Assembly: GCA_964636705.1 (NCBI GenBank)
Contig: CAZWUJ010000002.1
Span: forward strand, 62,001-126,000
Reading direction: 5' to 3'
Length of the DNA stretch: 64,000 nucleotides
Origin: VXRJ01 sp964636705
Lineage (GTDB): Bacteria > Acidobacteriota > Vicinamibacteria > Vicinamibacterales > UBA8438
This document shows positions 26,755-35,952 of this stretch, in pieces. Position 1 is the first letter of the stretch; every line of letters starts with the position of its first letter. The notes below the pieces were generated by a model. The model saw only the letters and a list, made by a program, of their open reading frames with translations. It had not been told where the DNA came from and made no database searches. Made by a program: the position numbers and the translations under genes.

Positions 26755-27699
26755 CTGAGGATCGTCTTCTACGGTACCCCTCCGTTCGCGGCGGCGACGC
26801 TGCGCCGGCTGCTGGGTTCGCGGCACCAGGTGGTCGCTGCGGTTACGCAGCCAGACCGGCCACGCGGGCGCGGACGGCGCGTGCTCCCTTCCGCCGTGAA
26901 GGAACTCGCCGTGGCGGGGCGCCTTCGTGTACTGCAGCCGCAGCGTCCGGCCGACGAGACATTCCGCGCGCAGCTCAACGACCTTCCACACGATCTGGCG
27001 GTGTTGGCGGCGTACGGACGGCTGCTGCCGGATTGGCTGCTCGGCGCATGCCGGCATGGCGCAATCAACGTGCATGCCTCGCTTCTGCCGAAGTGGCGGG
27101 GCGCCGCACCGATCCACCGGGCGATCATGGCGGGCGAGACGGAAACCGGCGTGACGATCATCCGCCTGGTGAAGGAGATGGACGCCGGTCCGATGCTGGC
27201 AAGACGCAGCAGGGCGATCGGTCCTTCGGAGACGAGCGATGTCGTCGAAGCGGATCTTGCGGAATTGGGTGCGGAGCTGCTTGTCGATACCGTGGAACGC
27301 ATCGCTGCGGGCACGGCGGTCCTGGAGGAGCAGGACCATGCGCTCGCAACCTTCGCGCCCCGCCTCATGAAGGCGGACGGCATCATTGACTGGCGCCGCT
27401 CGGCCCAAGCGATCCACGACCAGGTGCGTGGCCTGTCGCCCTGGCCCCGCGCCTCGGCGGTACTCGACGGCAATCGCTATCTGATCCATCGCACGGAAGT
27501 GATGGCCAGGACACCAGACGGCGCGTCGCCGGGCAAGGTCGTCGACGCCCGCCCCGACAACCTGGTCGTCGCTGCCGGGGATGATCAGGCCGTCGCCATC
27601 CGGGAGCTGCAACCGGAAGGCCGCCCGCGGCTGTCGGCCCGGGCGTTCCTGGCCGGCCATCACTGGCGGACCGGCGCCCAATTCGATCTCCCGGTGTGA
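26755..27699 (+). CDS. fmt: Methionyl-tRNA formyltransferase, probable CTG start
   Basis: Formylates initiator Met-tRNA. Catalytic Asn and His lie in INVHASLLP and the Asp in KEMDAGPM; the N-terminal formyltransferase domain is followed by the C-terminal OB-fold domain from about residue 200. Family members begin (M)RIVFYGTP. Here the codon at exactly that position is CTG (26755), with GGGAGGAG ending 8 bases upstream. The only in-frame standard start, GTG at 26716, would add 13 residues and overlap def by 7 bases without a ribosome site. The CTG is therefore the better start, which is unusual. Confidence 0.93.
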   Translation: MRIVFYGTPPFAAATLRRLLGSRHQVVAAVTQPDRPRGRGRRVLPSAVKELAVAGRLRVLQPQRPADETFRAQLNDLPHDLAVLAAYGRLLPDWLLGACRHGAINVHASLLPKWRGAAPIHRAIMAGETETGVTIIRLVKEMDAGPMLARRSRAIGPSETSDVVEADLAELGAELLVDTVERIAAGTAVLEEQDHALATFAPRLMKADGIIDWRRSAQAIHDQVRGLSPWPRASAVLDGNRYLIHRTEVMARTPDGASPGKVVDARPDNLVVAAGDDQAVAIRELQPEGRPRLSARAFLAGHHWRTGAQFDLPV

Positions 27700-27705
27700 T
27701 CCCAG

Positions 27706-29187
27706 GTGATGACGAGGCACGCGGCGCCGGCACGGGTTGCGGCGCATCGGGTATTGCGGGCGGTCCATCATTCACGATTGGATCTGGCAACCGCTCTTGA
27801 AAGGGCTCGCCGTGAACTGGACGACCCGCGCGACCGCGCACTGGCCGGCGAGATCGCGCTTGGCACGCTCCGCTGGCGTAACGCGATCGACCATCTCCTG
27901 GCGCAGGTGTCGTCACGCCCGCTGACGAGGATCGATGCACCGATCCTCGACTTGATTCGTGCCGCCACGTACCAGATCCACTGGCTGGATCGCATCCCGG
28001 CGCATGCCGTAGTTGCCGACACGGTAGCCTTGACCCGGGCCATCGGCAACCCCCGCGGCGCCGGATTCGCGAACGCCGTCCTGCGTGCTGCGGCCGAGGC
28101 GCGGCGCCAGACGGCGCTTCCCCTTTCTGCCGGGCCGGCCTGCGACTCGCTTGCAGGATATGCGGAGAGCCCTCCTGGTTCCCGTGACGCAGCCATCGAC
28201 TACCTGAGCATCACGCTTTCCCATCCGCGATGGCTTGCCGTCCGGTGGCTCGACCGCCACGGACTGGCGGCTGCCGCGGCCTGGGCCCGCTTCAACAACA
28301 GCACGCCTCGCCCGGTGCTCCGACCCAACCTGGCCCGGATCGACGCCCCGGGCCTTGCCGCAGCCCTCGCCACACACGGGGTCGAGACAGTGCCTGCGCG
28401 GCTCGCCCCGCACGGACTGGTCGTAAAGAGCGGCGACCCGGGCGGAACGCCGCTGGCGGCGGAAGGCGCTTTCGTCATTCAGGACGAAGCTTCCCAACTC
28501 ATTCTCGAACTCGTCACTCCACCCGTAGACTCCACCGTTCTCGACGTGTGCGCCTCCCCGGGGAACAAGACGGCCGGTCTTGCCACATCCTCCCCGCTCG
28601 CCGGCACGCGGGCATCCCGTTTTCAACATGAGGGCGCGAGGCTGATCGTGGCCTGCGACCACCGCCCGGGCCGTGTCTCGCTGCTTCAGCGCACCCGGGG
28701 GCGCCTGCGTCTCTCGAACGTCGTCGTCGTCCGTCTGGACGCGACCGCAGCTCTGCCATTCACCACGCCGTTCGACCGGGTGCTCCTCGACGCGCCCTGC
28801 TCAGGCCTCGGCACCCTCCGGCGCGACCCCGACATCAAGTGGCGCCGCACTGCCGACGAACTGCGCGTCTTCGCCGATCGCCAACTGGTCATGCTCCAGC
28901 GGGCCGCTGCATGCGTGCGTCCCGGCGGGAGACTTGTCTACTCGACCTGTTCCAGCGAGCCGGAAGAGAACGAGGAAGTAGTAGCAAGGTTCCTGGAGAG
29001 GGAAACGGCTTTCACTCTGGTGCGGCCCGAGAACGCAACCATCTCGGCGCTCGTTGATGCCGCCGGCCACTTCCGGACCCTTCCGTTCCGTGACGGTGTC
29101 GATGCCTTCTTTGGCGCCGTGCTGCAACGAGAGGTCCGCAGCGCGGCCTTGTCGGACAGAAGCAGGTCTCTTAAACTGGAGGTTTGA
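27706..29187 (+). CDS. rsmB: 16S rRNA (cytosine-967-C5)-methyltransferase RsmB
   Basis: A 493-residue enzyme with an N-terminal NusB-like RNA-binding domain (about residues 8-140) and a SAM methyltransferase domain. The SAM motif is VLDVCASPGNKT, and the two catalytic cysteines occur in LDAPCSGLGT and YSTCSSEPEENE. The start may be GTG 27706 or ATG 27709. It is 6 bases behind fmt and its stop overlaps the ATG of the PASTA gene (TGATG). Confidence 0.93.
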   Translation: MMTRHAAPARVAAHRVLRAVHHSRLDLATALERARRELDDPRDRALAGEIALGTLRWRNAIDHLLAQVSSRPLTRIDAPILDLIRAATYQIHWLDRIPAHAVVADTVALTRAIGNPRGAGFANAVLRAAAEARRQTALPLSAGPACDSLAGYAESPPGSRDAAIDYLSITLSHPRWLAVRWLDRHGLAAAAAWARFNNSTPRPVLRPNLARIDAPGLAAALATHGVETVPARLAPHGLVVKSGDPGGTPLAAEGAFVIQDEASQLILELVTPPVDSTVLDVCASPGNKTAGLATSSPLAGTRASRFQHEGARLIVACDHRPGRVSLLQRTRGRLRLSNVVVVRLDATAALPFTTPFDRVLLDAPCSGLGTLRRDPDIKWRRTADELRVFADRQLVMLQRAAACVRPGGRLVYSTCSSEPEENEEVVARFLERETAFTLVRPENATISALVDAAGHFRTLPFRDGVDAFFGAVLQREVRSAALSDRSRSLKLEV

Positions 29188-29909
29188 TGCGGCTTCTGGC
29201 AGGCCTGCATAGGGTCGTCAAGGTCATCCTGCTCGCCGGCGCGCTCGCCGGCACCTTCGGACTCTTCCTGTTTGCAGGGTTGCAGTTGGCGATCCGCACA
29301 CGTGAAGTGTCGACGCCGGATCTGCGCGGTTTGGCGCCCCAGGAGGCGATTCGCATCCTCGCGGATCAGGGACTGGAGGCCCGGTTCGAGCAGCAGCGAA
29401 GGATTCATCCTGCCATCGAAGCTGGGCGCATCGCCGTCCAGGATCCGCGGCCCGGCATCGTTACCAGGCGTCGGCGCAACGTGAAGCTCTGGATCAGCTC
29501 CGGCCCTAATGCGGGTGAAGCGCCGGCACTCATCGGGGAGTCGGAAGCAGGTGCGCGGCAACGACTCATCGACAACGCGTTCTTTCTCGATGCGGTATCC
29601 GAGATCCAGTCGAGCCGGTACCCCACAAATGCGGTCGTGGCGCAGGACCCGCCGCCGGCGGCTAGCGGCGAACGGATTTCGCTACTGGTGAATCGTGGAG
29701 AACGAGGCCGGACTTATGTCATGCCAAACCTGATCGGCGTCGATGGCGAGGCCGCTGCGGATATCCTGCGAGCACGTGGATTCCGGGTGTCGGTGGTGGG
29801 TGATCATCCGTACCCGGGCATTGACCCGGGCGTTGTCATCGATCAGGCGCCCAGCGCCGGCTATCAGGTAACTCAGGCGGATGCAATCTCGCTGGAAGTG
29901 AGCCGGTGA
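29187..29909 (+). CDS. Membrane-anchored protein with three PASTA domains
   Basis: A 240-residue protein with one N-terminal membrane segment (VILLAGALAGTFGLFLFAGLQ) and three PASTA domains at about residues 40-107, 108-172 and 175-240, seen as TPDLRGLAPQEAIRIL, APALIGESEAGARQRL and MPNLIGVDGEAAADIL. PASTA domains bind peptidoglycan or muropeptides in penicillin-binding proteins and Ser/Thr kinases. No kinase or transpeptidase part is attached. The ATG at 29187 overlaps the rsmB stop; GGAGGT lies just upstream. Placement next to rsmB and rpe suggests a housekeeping envelope role. Confidence 0.87.
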   Translation: MRLLAGLHRVVKVILLAGALAGTFGLFLFAGLQLAIRTREVSTPDLRGLAPQEAIRILADQGLEARFEQQRRIHPAIEAGRIAVQDPRPGIVTRRRRNVKLWISSGPNAGEAPALIGESEAGARQRLIDNAFFLDAVSEIQSSRYPTNAVVAQDPPPAASGERISLLVNRGERGRTYVMPNLIGVDGEAAADILRARGFRVSVVGDHPYPGIDPGVVIDQAPSAGYQVTQADAISLEVSR

Positions 29910-30601
29910 CTGTCCCCAACGTTCGGATCGCGCCGTCCGTGCTGGCCTGCGACTTCAGCGCTCTGGGCGATGCCGCCCGCGCGGTGGAGGCTGGTGGAGC
30001 CGACCTGCTGCACATCGACGTGATGGACGGTCGTTTCGTGCCGAACATCTCGATTGGCGTGCCCATCGTCGAGGCGCTCGGACGGGTGACCACCGTGCCC
30101 CTCGACGTCCACCTGATGGTGGTCGAACCGGAACGTCACATCGAGGTGTTCGCGGCGGCCGGGGCGTCAATGATCTCGGTACACCTCGAAGCATCGCCTC
30201 ACGTGCATCGGACGCTCTCGGCGATCCGGGCGTATGGTCTTGCGGCCGGCGCGGTAATCAATCCGGGAACACCGGTGGGCGCGCTTCGGGCCGTAGCGGA
30301 CCAGGTGGACTATGTCGTCGTGATGTCGGTCAATCCAGGCTACGCCGGACAGACGTTCATCCCGGAGAGCACCGCGCGGGTCAGAGAGGCGCGGGCGCTG
30401 CTCGATGCGGTGGACAACCGGGCGCCGGTCGAGATCGACGGCGGCGTCGGCCCCGCGAACGCGGCGGAACTGGTCGTCGCGGGCGCGGAAATCCTCGTGG
30501 CGGCGTCGGCGATCTACGGTACCGACGATCCGACCGCCGCCACCCGCGCTCTGCGGGAGACGGCCTTGTCGGGACTGGCGTTGGCGGGCGGGAGCAGATG
30601 A
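29906..30601 (+). CDS. rpe: Ribulose-phosphate 3-epimerase
   Basis: Interconverts ribulose-5-phosphate and xylulose-5-phosphate. The 231-residue TIM barrel shows APSVLACDFSALGD, the metal segment HIDVMDGRFVPN, DVHLMV, MSVNPGYAGQ and the phosphate-binding VEIDGGVGPANA, all canonical. The GTG start overlaps the PASTA gene stop by four bases, and the stop overlaps the next gene's ATG by four bases (ATGA). Confidence 0.95.
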   Translation: MTVPNVRIAPSVLACDFSALGDAARAVEAGGADLLHIDVMDGRFVPNISIGVPIVEALGRVTTVPLDVHLMVVEPERHIEVFAAAGASMISVHLEASPHVHRTLSAIRAYGLAAGAVINPGTPVGALRAVADQVDYVVVMSVNPGYAGQTFIPESTARVREARALLDAVDNRAPVEIDGGVGPANAAELVVAGAEILVAASAIYGTDDPTAATRALRETALSGLALAGGSR

Positions 30602-31548
30602 AGGCGCTGGTAACCGGCGCGGCGGGATTCATCGGCTCGCACCTCTCCGAGCATCTGCTTGAACGCGGAAATGAAGTGACCGGACTCGACGCGTTCACGG
30701 ACTACTACGCCCGCGAAACCAAGGAGGCGAACCTCGCGTCACTTCGAACCCGCGCTCGCTTCCACTTCGTGGAGACCTCCATTCGCGAGGCCGACTGGCC
30801 GGTCTTGCTCGACGGCGTGACGCACGTCTTCCATCTCGCGGCGCAGGCCGGCGTGCGGGCCAGTTGGGGACGCGATTTTTCGGTCTACACCGAGCTGAAC
30901 ATCGACTCGACGCAGATTCTGCTCGAAGCGTGCGTCGCCCGCCGGCTGGAGCGGTTCGTCTACGCGTCCAGCTCGTCGGTCTATGGCGACGGCGTGGAGT
31001 TGCCGATGCGTGAAGATGCACGGCCCCGGCCGGTCTCGCCGTACGGAGTCACAAAGCTGGCGGCAGAACATCTTTGCCTGCTGTACCAGCAGACGAGTGG
31101 CGTGCCGGCCGTGGCGCTTCGGTACTTCACGGTGTACGGGCCACGCCAGCGGCCCGACATGGCCTTCAACCGATTCCTGCGGGCCGTAGCGGCTGACGAA
31201 CCGATCCACCTCTTCGGCGATGGCGAGCAGACACGCGACTTCACATTCGTCGAGGATGCGGTCGCGGCCACCGTCGCCGCCGGGCTGCGGGGGTGCCCGG
31301 GCGCGGTGTACAACATCGGCGGGGGCTCGCGCGTCTCGATGAACGACGTGCTCGACGTAGTGGCGAAAGTGACCGGCCGCAGACTCGACGTTCGGCGGGA
31401 CGCGGCCCAGAAGGGCGACATGCGCGATACCTTCGCCGACACCTCACGCGCCCGTACCGATCTCGGTTTTGTTCCCACCGTCCCCCTTGAAGATGGGATA
31501 CTGGCAGAGTACCAATGGCTGACAAACGTTCCGTCCACCGTTGCCTGA
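30598..31548 (+). CDS. NAD-dependent sugar-nucleotide epimerase (GalE/UDP-glucuronate epimerase type)
   Basis: A 316-residue extended short-chain dehydrogenase. It has the NAD motif GAAGFIGSH, the Ser of YASSSSVYG, the YxxxK pair in SPYGVTKLAAEH, and RYFTVYGPRQRPDMA, which is typical of UDP-glucuronate 4-epimerases and UDP-glucose 4-epimerases. The exact sugar is not certain. It probably supplies precursors for LPS or capsule. It is coupled by overlap with rpe upstream and with bamD downstream (TGATG). Confidence 0.88.
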   Translation: MKALVTGAAGFIGSHLSEHLLERGNEVTGLDAFTDYYARETKEANLASLRTRARFHFVETSIREADWPVLLDGVTHVFHLAAQAGVRASWGRDFSVYTELNIDSTQILLEACVARRLERFVYASSSSVYGDGVELPMREDARPRPVSPYGVTKLAAEHLCLLYQQTSGVPAVALRYFTVYGPRQRPDMAFNRFLRAVAADEPIHLFGDGEQTRDFTFVEDAVAATVAAGLRGCPGAVYNIGGGSRVSMNDVLDVVAKVTGRRLDVRRDAAQKGDMRDTFADTSRARTDLGFVPTVPLEDGILAEYQWLTNVPSTVA

Positions 31549-32378
31549 TGCATGATGGCGCGCCAGCGCCCCCGAGTCGGCGCCGCGCGCTCGCGCTCGC
31601 GGGGCTGTGCCTGGTCGCCGTTCTCTCCGCCTGCGGCGGGAATCCGGAGCCGGAAGTGCCTATCGCGGCCGAGGGCGCCGACACATTGCTCTTCGAACGC
31701 GGCCAGCAGGCGCTCGCGGAAGAGAACTGGTCGACCGCCCGCGAGTACTTCGTCCAGATTCGCGACAACTATCCGCAAAGCGAACTGCGCGCCGCAGCGC
31801 GCATTGGCGTCGTAGATACGTACGAGGGTGAGGGATCGGTAACGTCCTACGTCTCCGCGCTGGCCGAACTGCGGGAGTTCCTCCGTCTCTATCCGCCGAC
31901 TCATCCGCTGGGTCCCGAGGCGCAGTACAAGCTGGGGATGGTCTACTACAACCAGATGCGCCGCCCCGAGCGGGATCAGTCGGAAACCCGTTTCGCCATC
32001 GAAGAGTTCGAGCGGTTCATGCAGGAGTACTCGGAGTACGCCACGGTCGAATTGATCGATGAAGTCCGCTCGAAGCTGCGCGACGCACGCGACCGGCTCA
32101 GCGATTCGAGTTTCCTGGTTGGCCGCTACTACTACCGCGCCAACTATTTTCCGGGGGCCATTGATCGCTTTCGCGAAATCCTGGATCAGGACCCGGGCTA
32201 CACGCGGCGCGATCAGGTTTACTTCCACCTTGCCGACTCGCTCGCCCAGTTGAACCGGGGCGCGGAGGCGCTGCCCTACTTCGAACGGCTGGTGGAAGAG
32301 TTCCCGGAGACGGAGTTCATCGAGGACGCCAACCGCTGGATCACCGAGCTTAAGGTTGCGATGAACCTGGATCAGTGA
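31548..32378 (+). CDS. bamD: Outer-membrane assembly lipoprotein BamD
   Basis: A lipoprotein of the BAM complex that inserts outer-membrane barrels. A lipobox (AVLSAC) precedes tetratricopeptide repeats such as LLFERGQQALAEENWSTAREYF and FLVGRYYYRANYFPGAIDRF, with HPLGPEAQYKLGMVYYNQ. The ATG at 31548 forms a TGATG junction with the epimerase stop; an alternative ATG at 31515 would overlap more. The final 29 bases overlap the convergent pgsA gene. Confidence 0.88.
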   Translation: MHDGAPAPPSRRRALALAGLCLVAVLSACGGNPEPEVPIAAEGADTLLFERGQQALAEENWSTAREYFVQIRDNYPQSELRAAARIGVVDTYEGEGSVTSYVSALAELREFLRLYPPTHPLGPEAQYKLGMVYYNQMRRPERDQSETRFAIEEFERFMQEYSEYATVELIDEVRSKLRDARDRLSDSSFLVGRYYYRANYFPGAIDRFREILDQDPGYTRRDQVYFHLADSLAQLNRGAEALPYFERLVEEFPETEFIEDANRWITELKVAMNLDQ

Positions 32379-32919
32379 TCATGCCGCTGTACTGCCGGTA
32401 GTAGTCGATCGCCGACCAGATCGCGGCGGTCAGCACCAGCCACAGCGCGACGGTCCCCAGCAACCAGAAGATCCATGCTTGTCCGCCGAGGATCAGCAGG
32501 AGGATGGCCGCCACCTGCAACGCCATCTTCACCTTGCCGAGCCGCGAGGCGGGGATCGTGATGCCGCGCGTGTACGCAATGCTGCGCAGCACGGTTATCG
32601 CCAGCTCGCGTCCAAGGATGACCGCAACCATCCAGGCCGGAGCCATTCCCATCTGCACGAGCGAGATCAAGGCGGCTGTGATCAACAGCTTGTCGGCCAG
32701 CGGATCCATCAACTGGCCGAGTTGCGTCACCTGCTGGCGGCGGCGCGCCACATAGCCGTCCAGCCAGTCGGTGAACGCCGCCAGACCGAAGATAGCCGCA
32801 CCGACGATCTCCTTCGGCACGCCGAAAATCAGCTCCGCCTCGAATCGGGTGAGCAGCACCACCACAAGGAGCGGGATCAGAAAGATCCGGGCGAGGGTGA
32901 GCGTGTTGGGCAGGTTCAT
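32350..32919 (-). CDS. pgsA: CDP-diacylglycerol-glycerol-3-phosphate 3-phosphatidyltransferase
   Basis: Makes phosphatidylglycerol-phosphate at the inner membrane. The CDP-alcohol phosphotransferase signature is complete: DWLDGYVARRR, then a Gly in LGQLMDPLADK carrying the two last Asp. Several hydrophobic segments follow, and the 189-residue length is normal. The start MNLPNTLTLARI is typical of PgsA. It is divergent from the nucleotidyltransferase gene and convergent with bamD, overlapping it by 29 bases. Confidence 0.93.
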   Translation of the reverse strand: MNLPNTLTLARIFLIPLLVVVLLTRFEAELIFGVPKEIVGAAIFGLAAFTDWLDGYVARRRQQVTQLGQLMDPLADKLLITAALISLVQMGMAPAWMVAVILGRELAITVLRSIAYTRGITIPASRLGKVKMALQVAAILLLILGGQAWIFWLLGTVALWLVLTAAIWSAIDYYRQYSGMITDPGSSQP

Positions 32920-32963
32920 CCGCAGGCTTCCACCCGTCAGTATTCTATGATCTTGACAATTCG

Positions 32964-34019
32964 ATGAAGGCGATCCTTCTCGCGGGCGGCTTCGGAACGC
33001 GGCTGCGGCCCCTGACGCTCTCTACCCCGAAGCCGATTGTGCCCCTGTTCGATCAGCCATTCCTGTATCACCAAATCGACCTGCTGCGCCGCGTTCCCGG
33101 GGTTGACGAAGTAATCCTGAGCCTCAACTACCGTCCCGACGAGATTGAAGCGGTGGTCCGGGGCGGCGCCGACGTGGGTCTGCCGGTCCGTTACGTCGTC
33201 GAACCGGAACCACGCGGGACAGGCGGCGCCGTCAAGTTCGCCGAGTCGTATCTCGACGGCACGACGTTCGTGTTCAACGGCGATGTGCTCGCCGATCTCG
33301 ATCTGCGCGCCATGCTTCGGCGGCACCGGGAACTCGACGCGCGGGCCACATTGTTCCTGACCCCGGTCGACGATCCGACGCGCTATGGGCTCGTCGAGAC
33401 TGATTCGGACGGGCGCATCACCCGTTTCGTCGAGAAACCCGACCCCTCGGAGGTGACCTGCCGGACGATAAACGCTGGCGTCTATCTCCTCGAACCCGAG
33501 ACCCTGGATCTGATACCGCCCGGCGAGAAGCACTCGATCGAACGTGGCTACTTCCCCGCATTGATAGAACGCGGCGAGACTGTCGCCGCGTTCATCGACG
33601 AAGGCTACTGGCGAGATATTGGTACGCCTGAAGCCTATCTGGCCGCCCACCGCGACATGCTGGACGGCCTGTGCTCGTCGGCATGCATGCCACGGGCAAA
33701 CGAGATCGACGGGGCGACGGTGGCAGAGAGCGCGACCGTGGATCCGGGGGCGAATCTCAACGGGCCGTGCTACGTCGGTCCGGGAGCGACCCTGCGTGCG
33801 GGTTGCGAAGTCGGACCCCATGCCGTCATCGGCAGGAACGTCCTTGTCAAGCCCGAAGCGGAGGTGCGCGGGTCGATCGTCTGGCCAGGCGCCACCCTCG
33901 GGATTGGCGCCGTTCTCGAGGGTGTCATCACCGGACGCGACTGCACCATCGGCAACTACGCCAGACTGGGTCATGGCACCGTCCTGGGCGACTGCACGAC
34001 CATCGCCTCCCCGCTTTGA
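32964..34019 (+). CDS. Sugar-1-phosphate nucleotidyltransferase with left-handed beta-helix
   Basis: A 351-residue enzyme that makes an NDP-sugar, probably GDP-mannose or UDP/dTDP-glucose. The N-terminal domain has GGFGTRLRPLT, the Lys-containing PKPIVPL, and EPRGTGGAV; the C-terminal part is a hexapeptide-repeat beta-helix (VDPGANLNGPCYVGPGA, IGRNVLVKPEAEV). A -10-like TATGAT lies 12 bases before the ATG at 32964. The phosphomannomutase gene follows after 4 bases, so the pair forms a mannose or glucose activation unit. Confidence 0.87.
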   Translation: MKAILLAGGFGTRLRPLTLSTPKPIVPLFDQPFLYHQIDLLRRVPGVDEVILSLNYRPDEIEAVVRGGADVGLPVRYVVEPEPRGTGGAVKFAESYLDGTTFVFNGDVLADLDLRAMLRRHRELDARATLFLTPVDDPTRYGLVETDSDGRITRFVEKPDPSEVTCRTINAGVYLLEPETLDLIPPGEKHSIERGYFPALIERGETVAAFIDEGYWRDIGTPEAYLAAHRDMLDGLCSSACMPRANEIDGATVAESATVDPGANLNGPCYVGPGATLRAGCEVGPHAVIGRNVLVKPEAEVRGSIVWPGATLGIGAVLEGVITGRDCTIGNYARLGHGTVLGDCTTIASPL

Positions 34020-34023
34020 GCGG

Positions 34024-35400
34024 ATGCCAGCACCCATGGACGCGTCGATCTTCAAGGCGTACGACGTGCGCGGCATCCATCCGCGACAGATCGACGCCGA
34101 CATCGCCCATCGGATCGGTCGCGCTTTCGTCGCTTACCTTGGCGCACAACGAATTGCCGTCGGCCGGGACATGCGAATCGCCGCGCCGGAGATCGCCGGC
34201 GCGTTCATTGACGGCGCCATCGCGCAAGGCGCGGACGTGACGGATTTCGGCCTCATCGGCACCGACATGCTCTACTACGGCGTGGCGCGCGACGGTTTCG
34301 ACGGCGGCGCCGAGATCACAGCTTCACACAACCCGAAGGAGTACATCGGAATGAAGCTGGTGCGCGCGCAGGCACTACCGCTCAGCGGCGACGCCGGCAT
34401 CGGCGAGATCCGCGACATGGTCCTCGGCGACGCGCTGCCGGCGCCGCCAGCTTCCGAGGGAACACGCACGGAAGCGACACTGCTCGACGACTACGTGGAC
34501 CATGTCCTGTCGTTCATCGATGTCGCAGCCATCAAGCCGTTCCATCTCGTGCTCGATGCGGGCAGCGGCATGGCGGGAATGATGGCGCCGCCACTGTTCG
34601 ACCGCCTTCCCTGCACGACGACGCGCCTCTGCTTCGATGTCGACGGCGCCTTTCCGCACCATGAGGCGAACCCGCTGATCGAGGAGAACCGGCGGGACAT
34701 CGTCGAGCGTGTCCTGACGGAGCGCCCCGATGCCGGCATCGCCTGGGACGGTGACGCCGACCGCTGCTTCTTCATCGACGGCGAGGGCGAATTCGTGGCC
34801 GGCGACTTCATCACCGCGCTCCTCGCCGAGGCCTTTCTGCGGAAGTTCCCCGGCGCCAGGATCGTCTACGACGTCCGCGCGAGTCTCGCGGTGCCCGATA
34901 CCGTCGCCCGGTTCGGCGGCAAGGCCCTGATCAACCGTGTCGGCCATGCGTTCTTCAAGAAGCGAATGCGCGAGGAGGATGCGGTGTTCGGCGGCGAGGT
35001 GACGGGACACTATTACTTCCGTGACAATTTCTTCGCCGACAACGGACTGATCCCCGCCCTGCTGCTGCTTGAGTTGATGTCGGTGCGGAACGCCAGCCTG
35101 AGCGAACTGTTGGAGCCCCTTCGCGCGCAGTACTTCCTCTCGGGCGAGATCAACTCCGAGATGCCCGACATGGCCTCGGTCCAGGCCACGATCGACCGCC
35201 TCGCCGCCCGGTACCATGACGGCCGCATCTCTCGACTGGACGGGGTCTCGGTGGAATACGATACGTGGCGCTTCAATGTCCGTCCGTCCAACACCGAACC
35301 ACTTCTCCGTCTCAACCTGGAGGCTACGACGGAAGCGGAAATGGAAAGGCGGCGCGACGAAGTACTCGCCTGCCTCCGGGGCGAAGGCCCGGACTGCTAG
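34024..35400 (+). CDS. Phosphomannomutase/phosphoglucomutase
   Basis: A 458-residue alpha-D-phosphohexomutase, AlgC/ManB type. The active Ser lies in ITASHNPKEYIG, the Mg loop is WDGDADRCFF, the sugar-specificity loop is GGEVTGHYYF, and the phosphate-binding loop is RPSNTEPLLRL. It converts 6-phospho to 1-phospho sugars for the upstream nucleotidyltransferase. The ATG at 34024 or 34036 may be used; neither has a strong ribosome site, consistent with coupling to the upstream gene. tRNA-Gly follows 36 bases after the stop. Confidence 0.93.
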   Translation: MPAPMDASIFKAYDVRGIHPRQIDADIAHRIGRAFVAYLGAQRIAVGRDMRIAAPEIAGAFIDGAIAQGADVTDFGLIGTDMLYYGVARDGFDGGAEITASHNPKEYIGMKLVRAQALPLSGDAGIGEIRDMVLGDALPAPPASEGTRTEATLLDDYVDHVLSFIDVAAIKPFHLVLDAGSGMAGMMAPPLFDRLPCTTTRLCFDVDGAFPHHEANPLIEENRRDIVERVLTERPDAGIAWDGDADRCFFIDGEGEFVAGDFITALLAEAFLRKFPGARIVYDVRASLAVPDTVARFGGKALINRVGHAFFKKRMREEDAVFGGEVTGHYYFRDNFFADNGLIPALLLLELMSVRNASLSELLEPLRAQYFLSGEINSEMPDMASVQATIDRLAARYHDGRISRLDGVSVEYDTWRFNVRPSNTEPLLRLNLEATTEAEMERRRDEVLACLRGEGPDC

Positions 35401-35403
35401 AAT
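35398..35403 (+). promoter_or_regulatory. TAGAAT -10 element before tRNA-Gly
   Basis: TGC-TAGAAT is an extended -10 with five of six matches, overlapping the stop of the phosphomutase gene. It ends 33 bases before the tRNA. No strong -35 is seen. Confidence 0.35.
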
Positions 35404-35436
35404 GGCTCCTCAGGAGGACGCGACCAGTCACCAGAA

Positions 35437-35511
<75 letters not shown>

Positions 35512-35556
35512 ATCCCTCATCCACGATGAGCCTTCCCCAGCCGTGCCGGGTGTGAC

Positions 35557-35952
35557 ATGCCGTCTCGCGATTTCGACCACCCGGAGGGACTCACGTCGAT
35601 CGGTCGCACTATCGTGATCAACGGCGAGGTGACCGCCCGGGAGCACCTGATCATTGAAGGATCCGTGCGAGGCAAGGTGACCGCACCAGGCCACGGCGTC
35701 GCCATAGCCCGTCGGGCGTCGGTGACAGCCGACATCTCGGCCAAGACCATCACCGTTATGGGCAGGACCCGCGGCAAGCTCACCGCCTCCGACAAGCTCC
35801 GTGTCGAGTCCGGGGGCGTCGTGGAAGGCGATGTCGACTCTCCAAGCGTCACGTTGGCCGATGGTGCGCTCGTCCGCGGCGGCCCGAGAGTGCGCACTTC
35901 CGGCAGGTCAGCCGGCGACGGTACGCGCGGCCGGCCAGCCACGCGTGAGTAG
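35557..35952 (+). CDS. Bactofilin
   Basis: A 131-residue polymer-forming cytoskeletal protein. The central right-handed beta-helix (about residues 15-105) shows repeating G-x-hxG units: IVINGEVTAREHLIIEGSVRG, then ITVMGRTRGKLTA and VESGGVVEGDV. The flexible Arg/Gly-rich tail is typical. Bactofilins scaffold cell-wall and polarity proteins. The downstream ATP-grasp gene starts inside its last codons (8-base overlap), a sign of linked expression. Confidence 0.9.
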   Translation: MPSRDFDHPEGLTSIGRTIVINGEVTAREHLIIEGSVRGKVTAPGHGVAIARRASVTADISAKTITVMGRTRGKLTASDKLRVESGGVVEGDVDSPSVTLADGALVRGGPRVRTSGRSAGDGTRGRPATRE

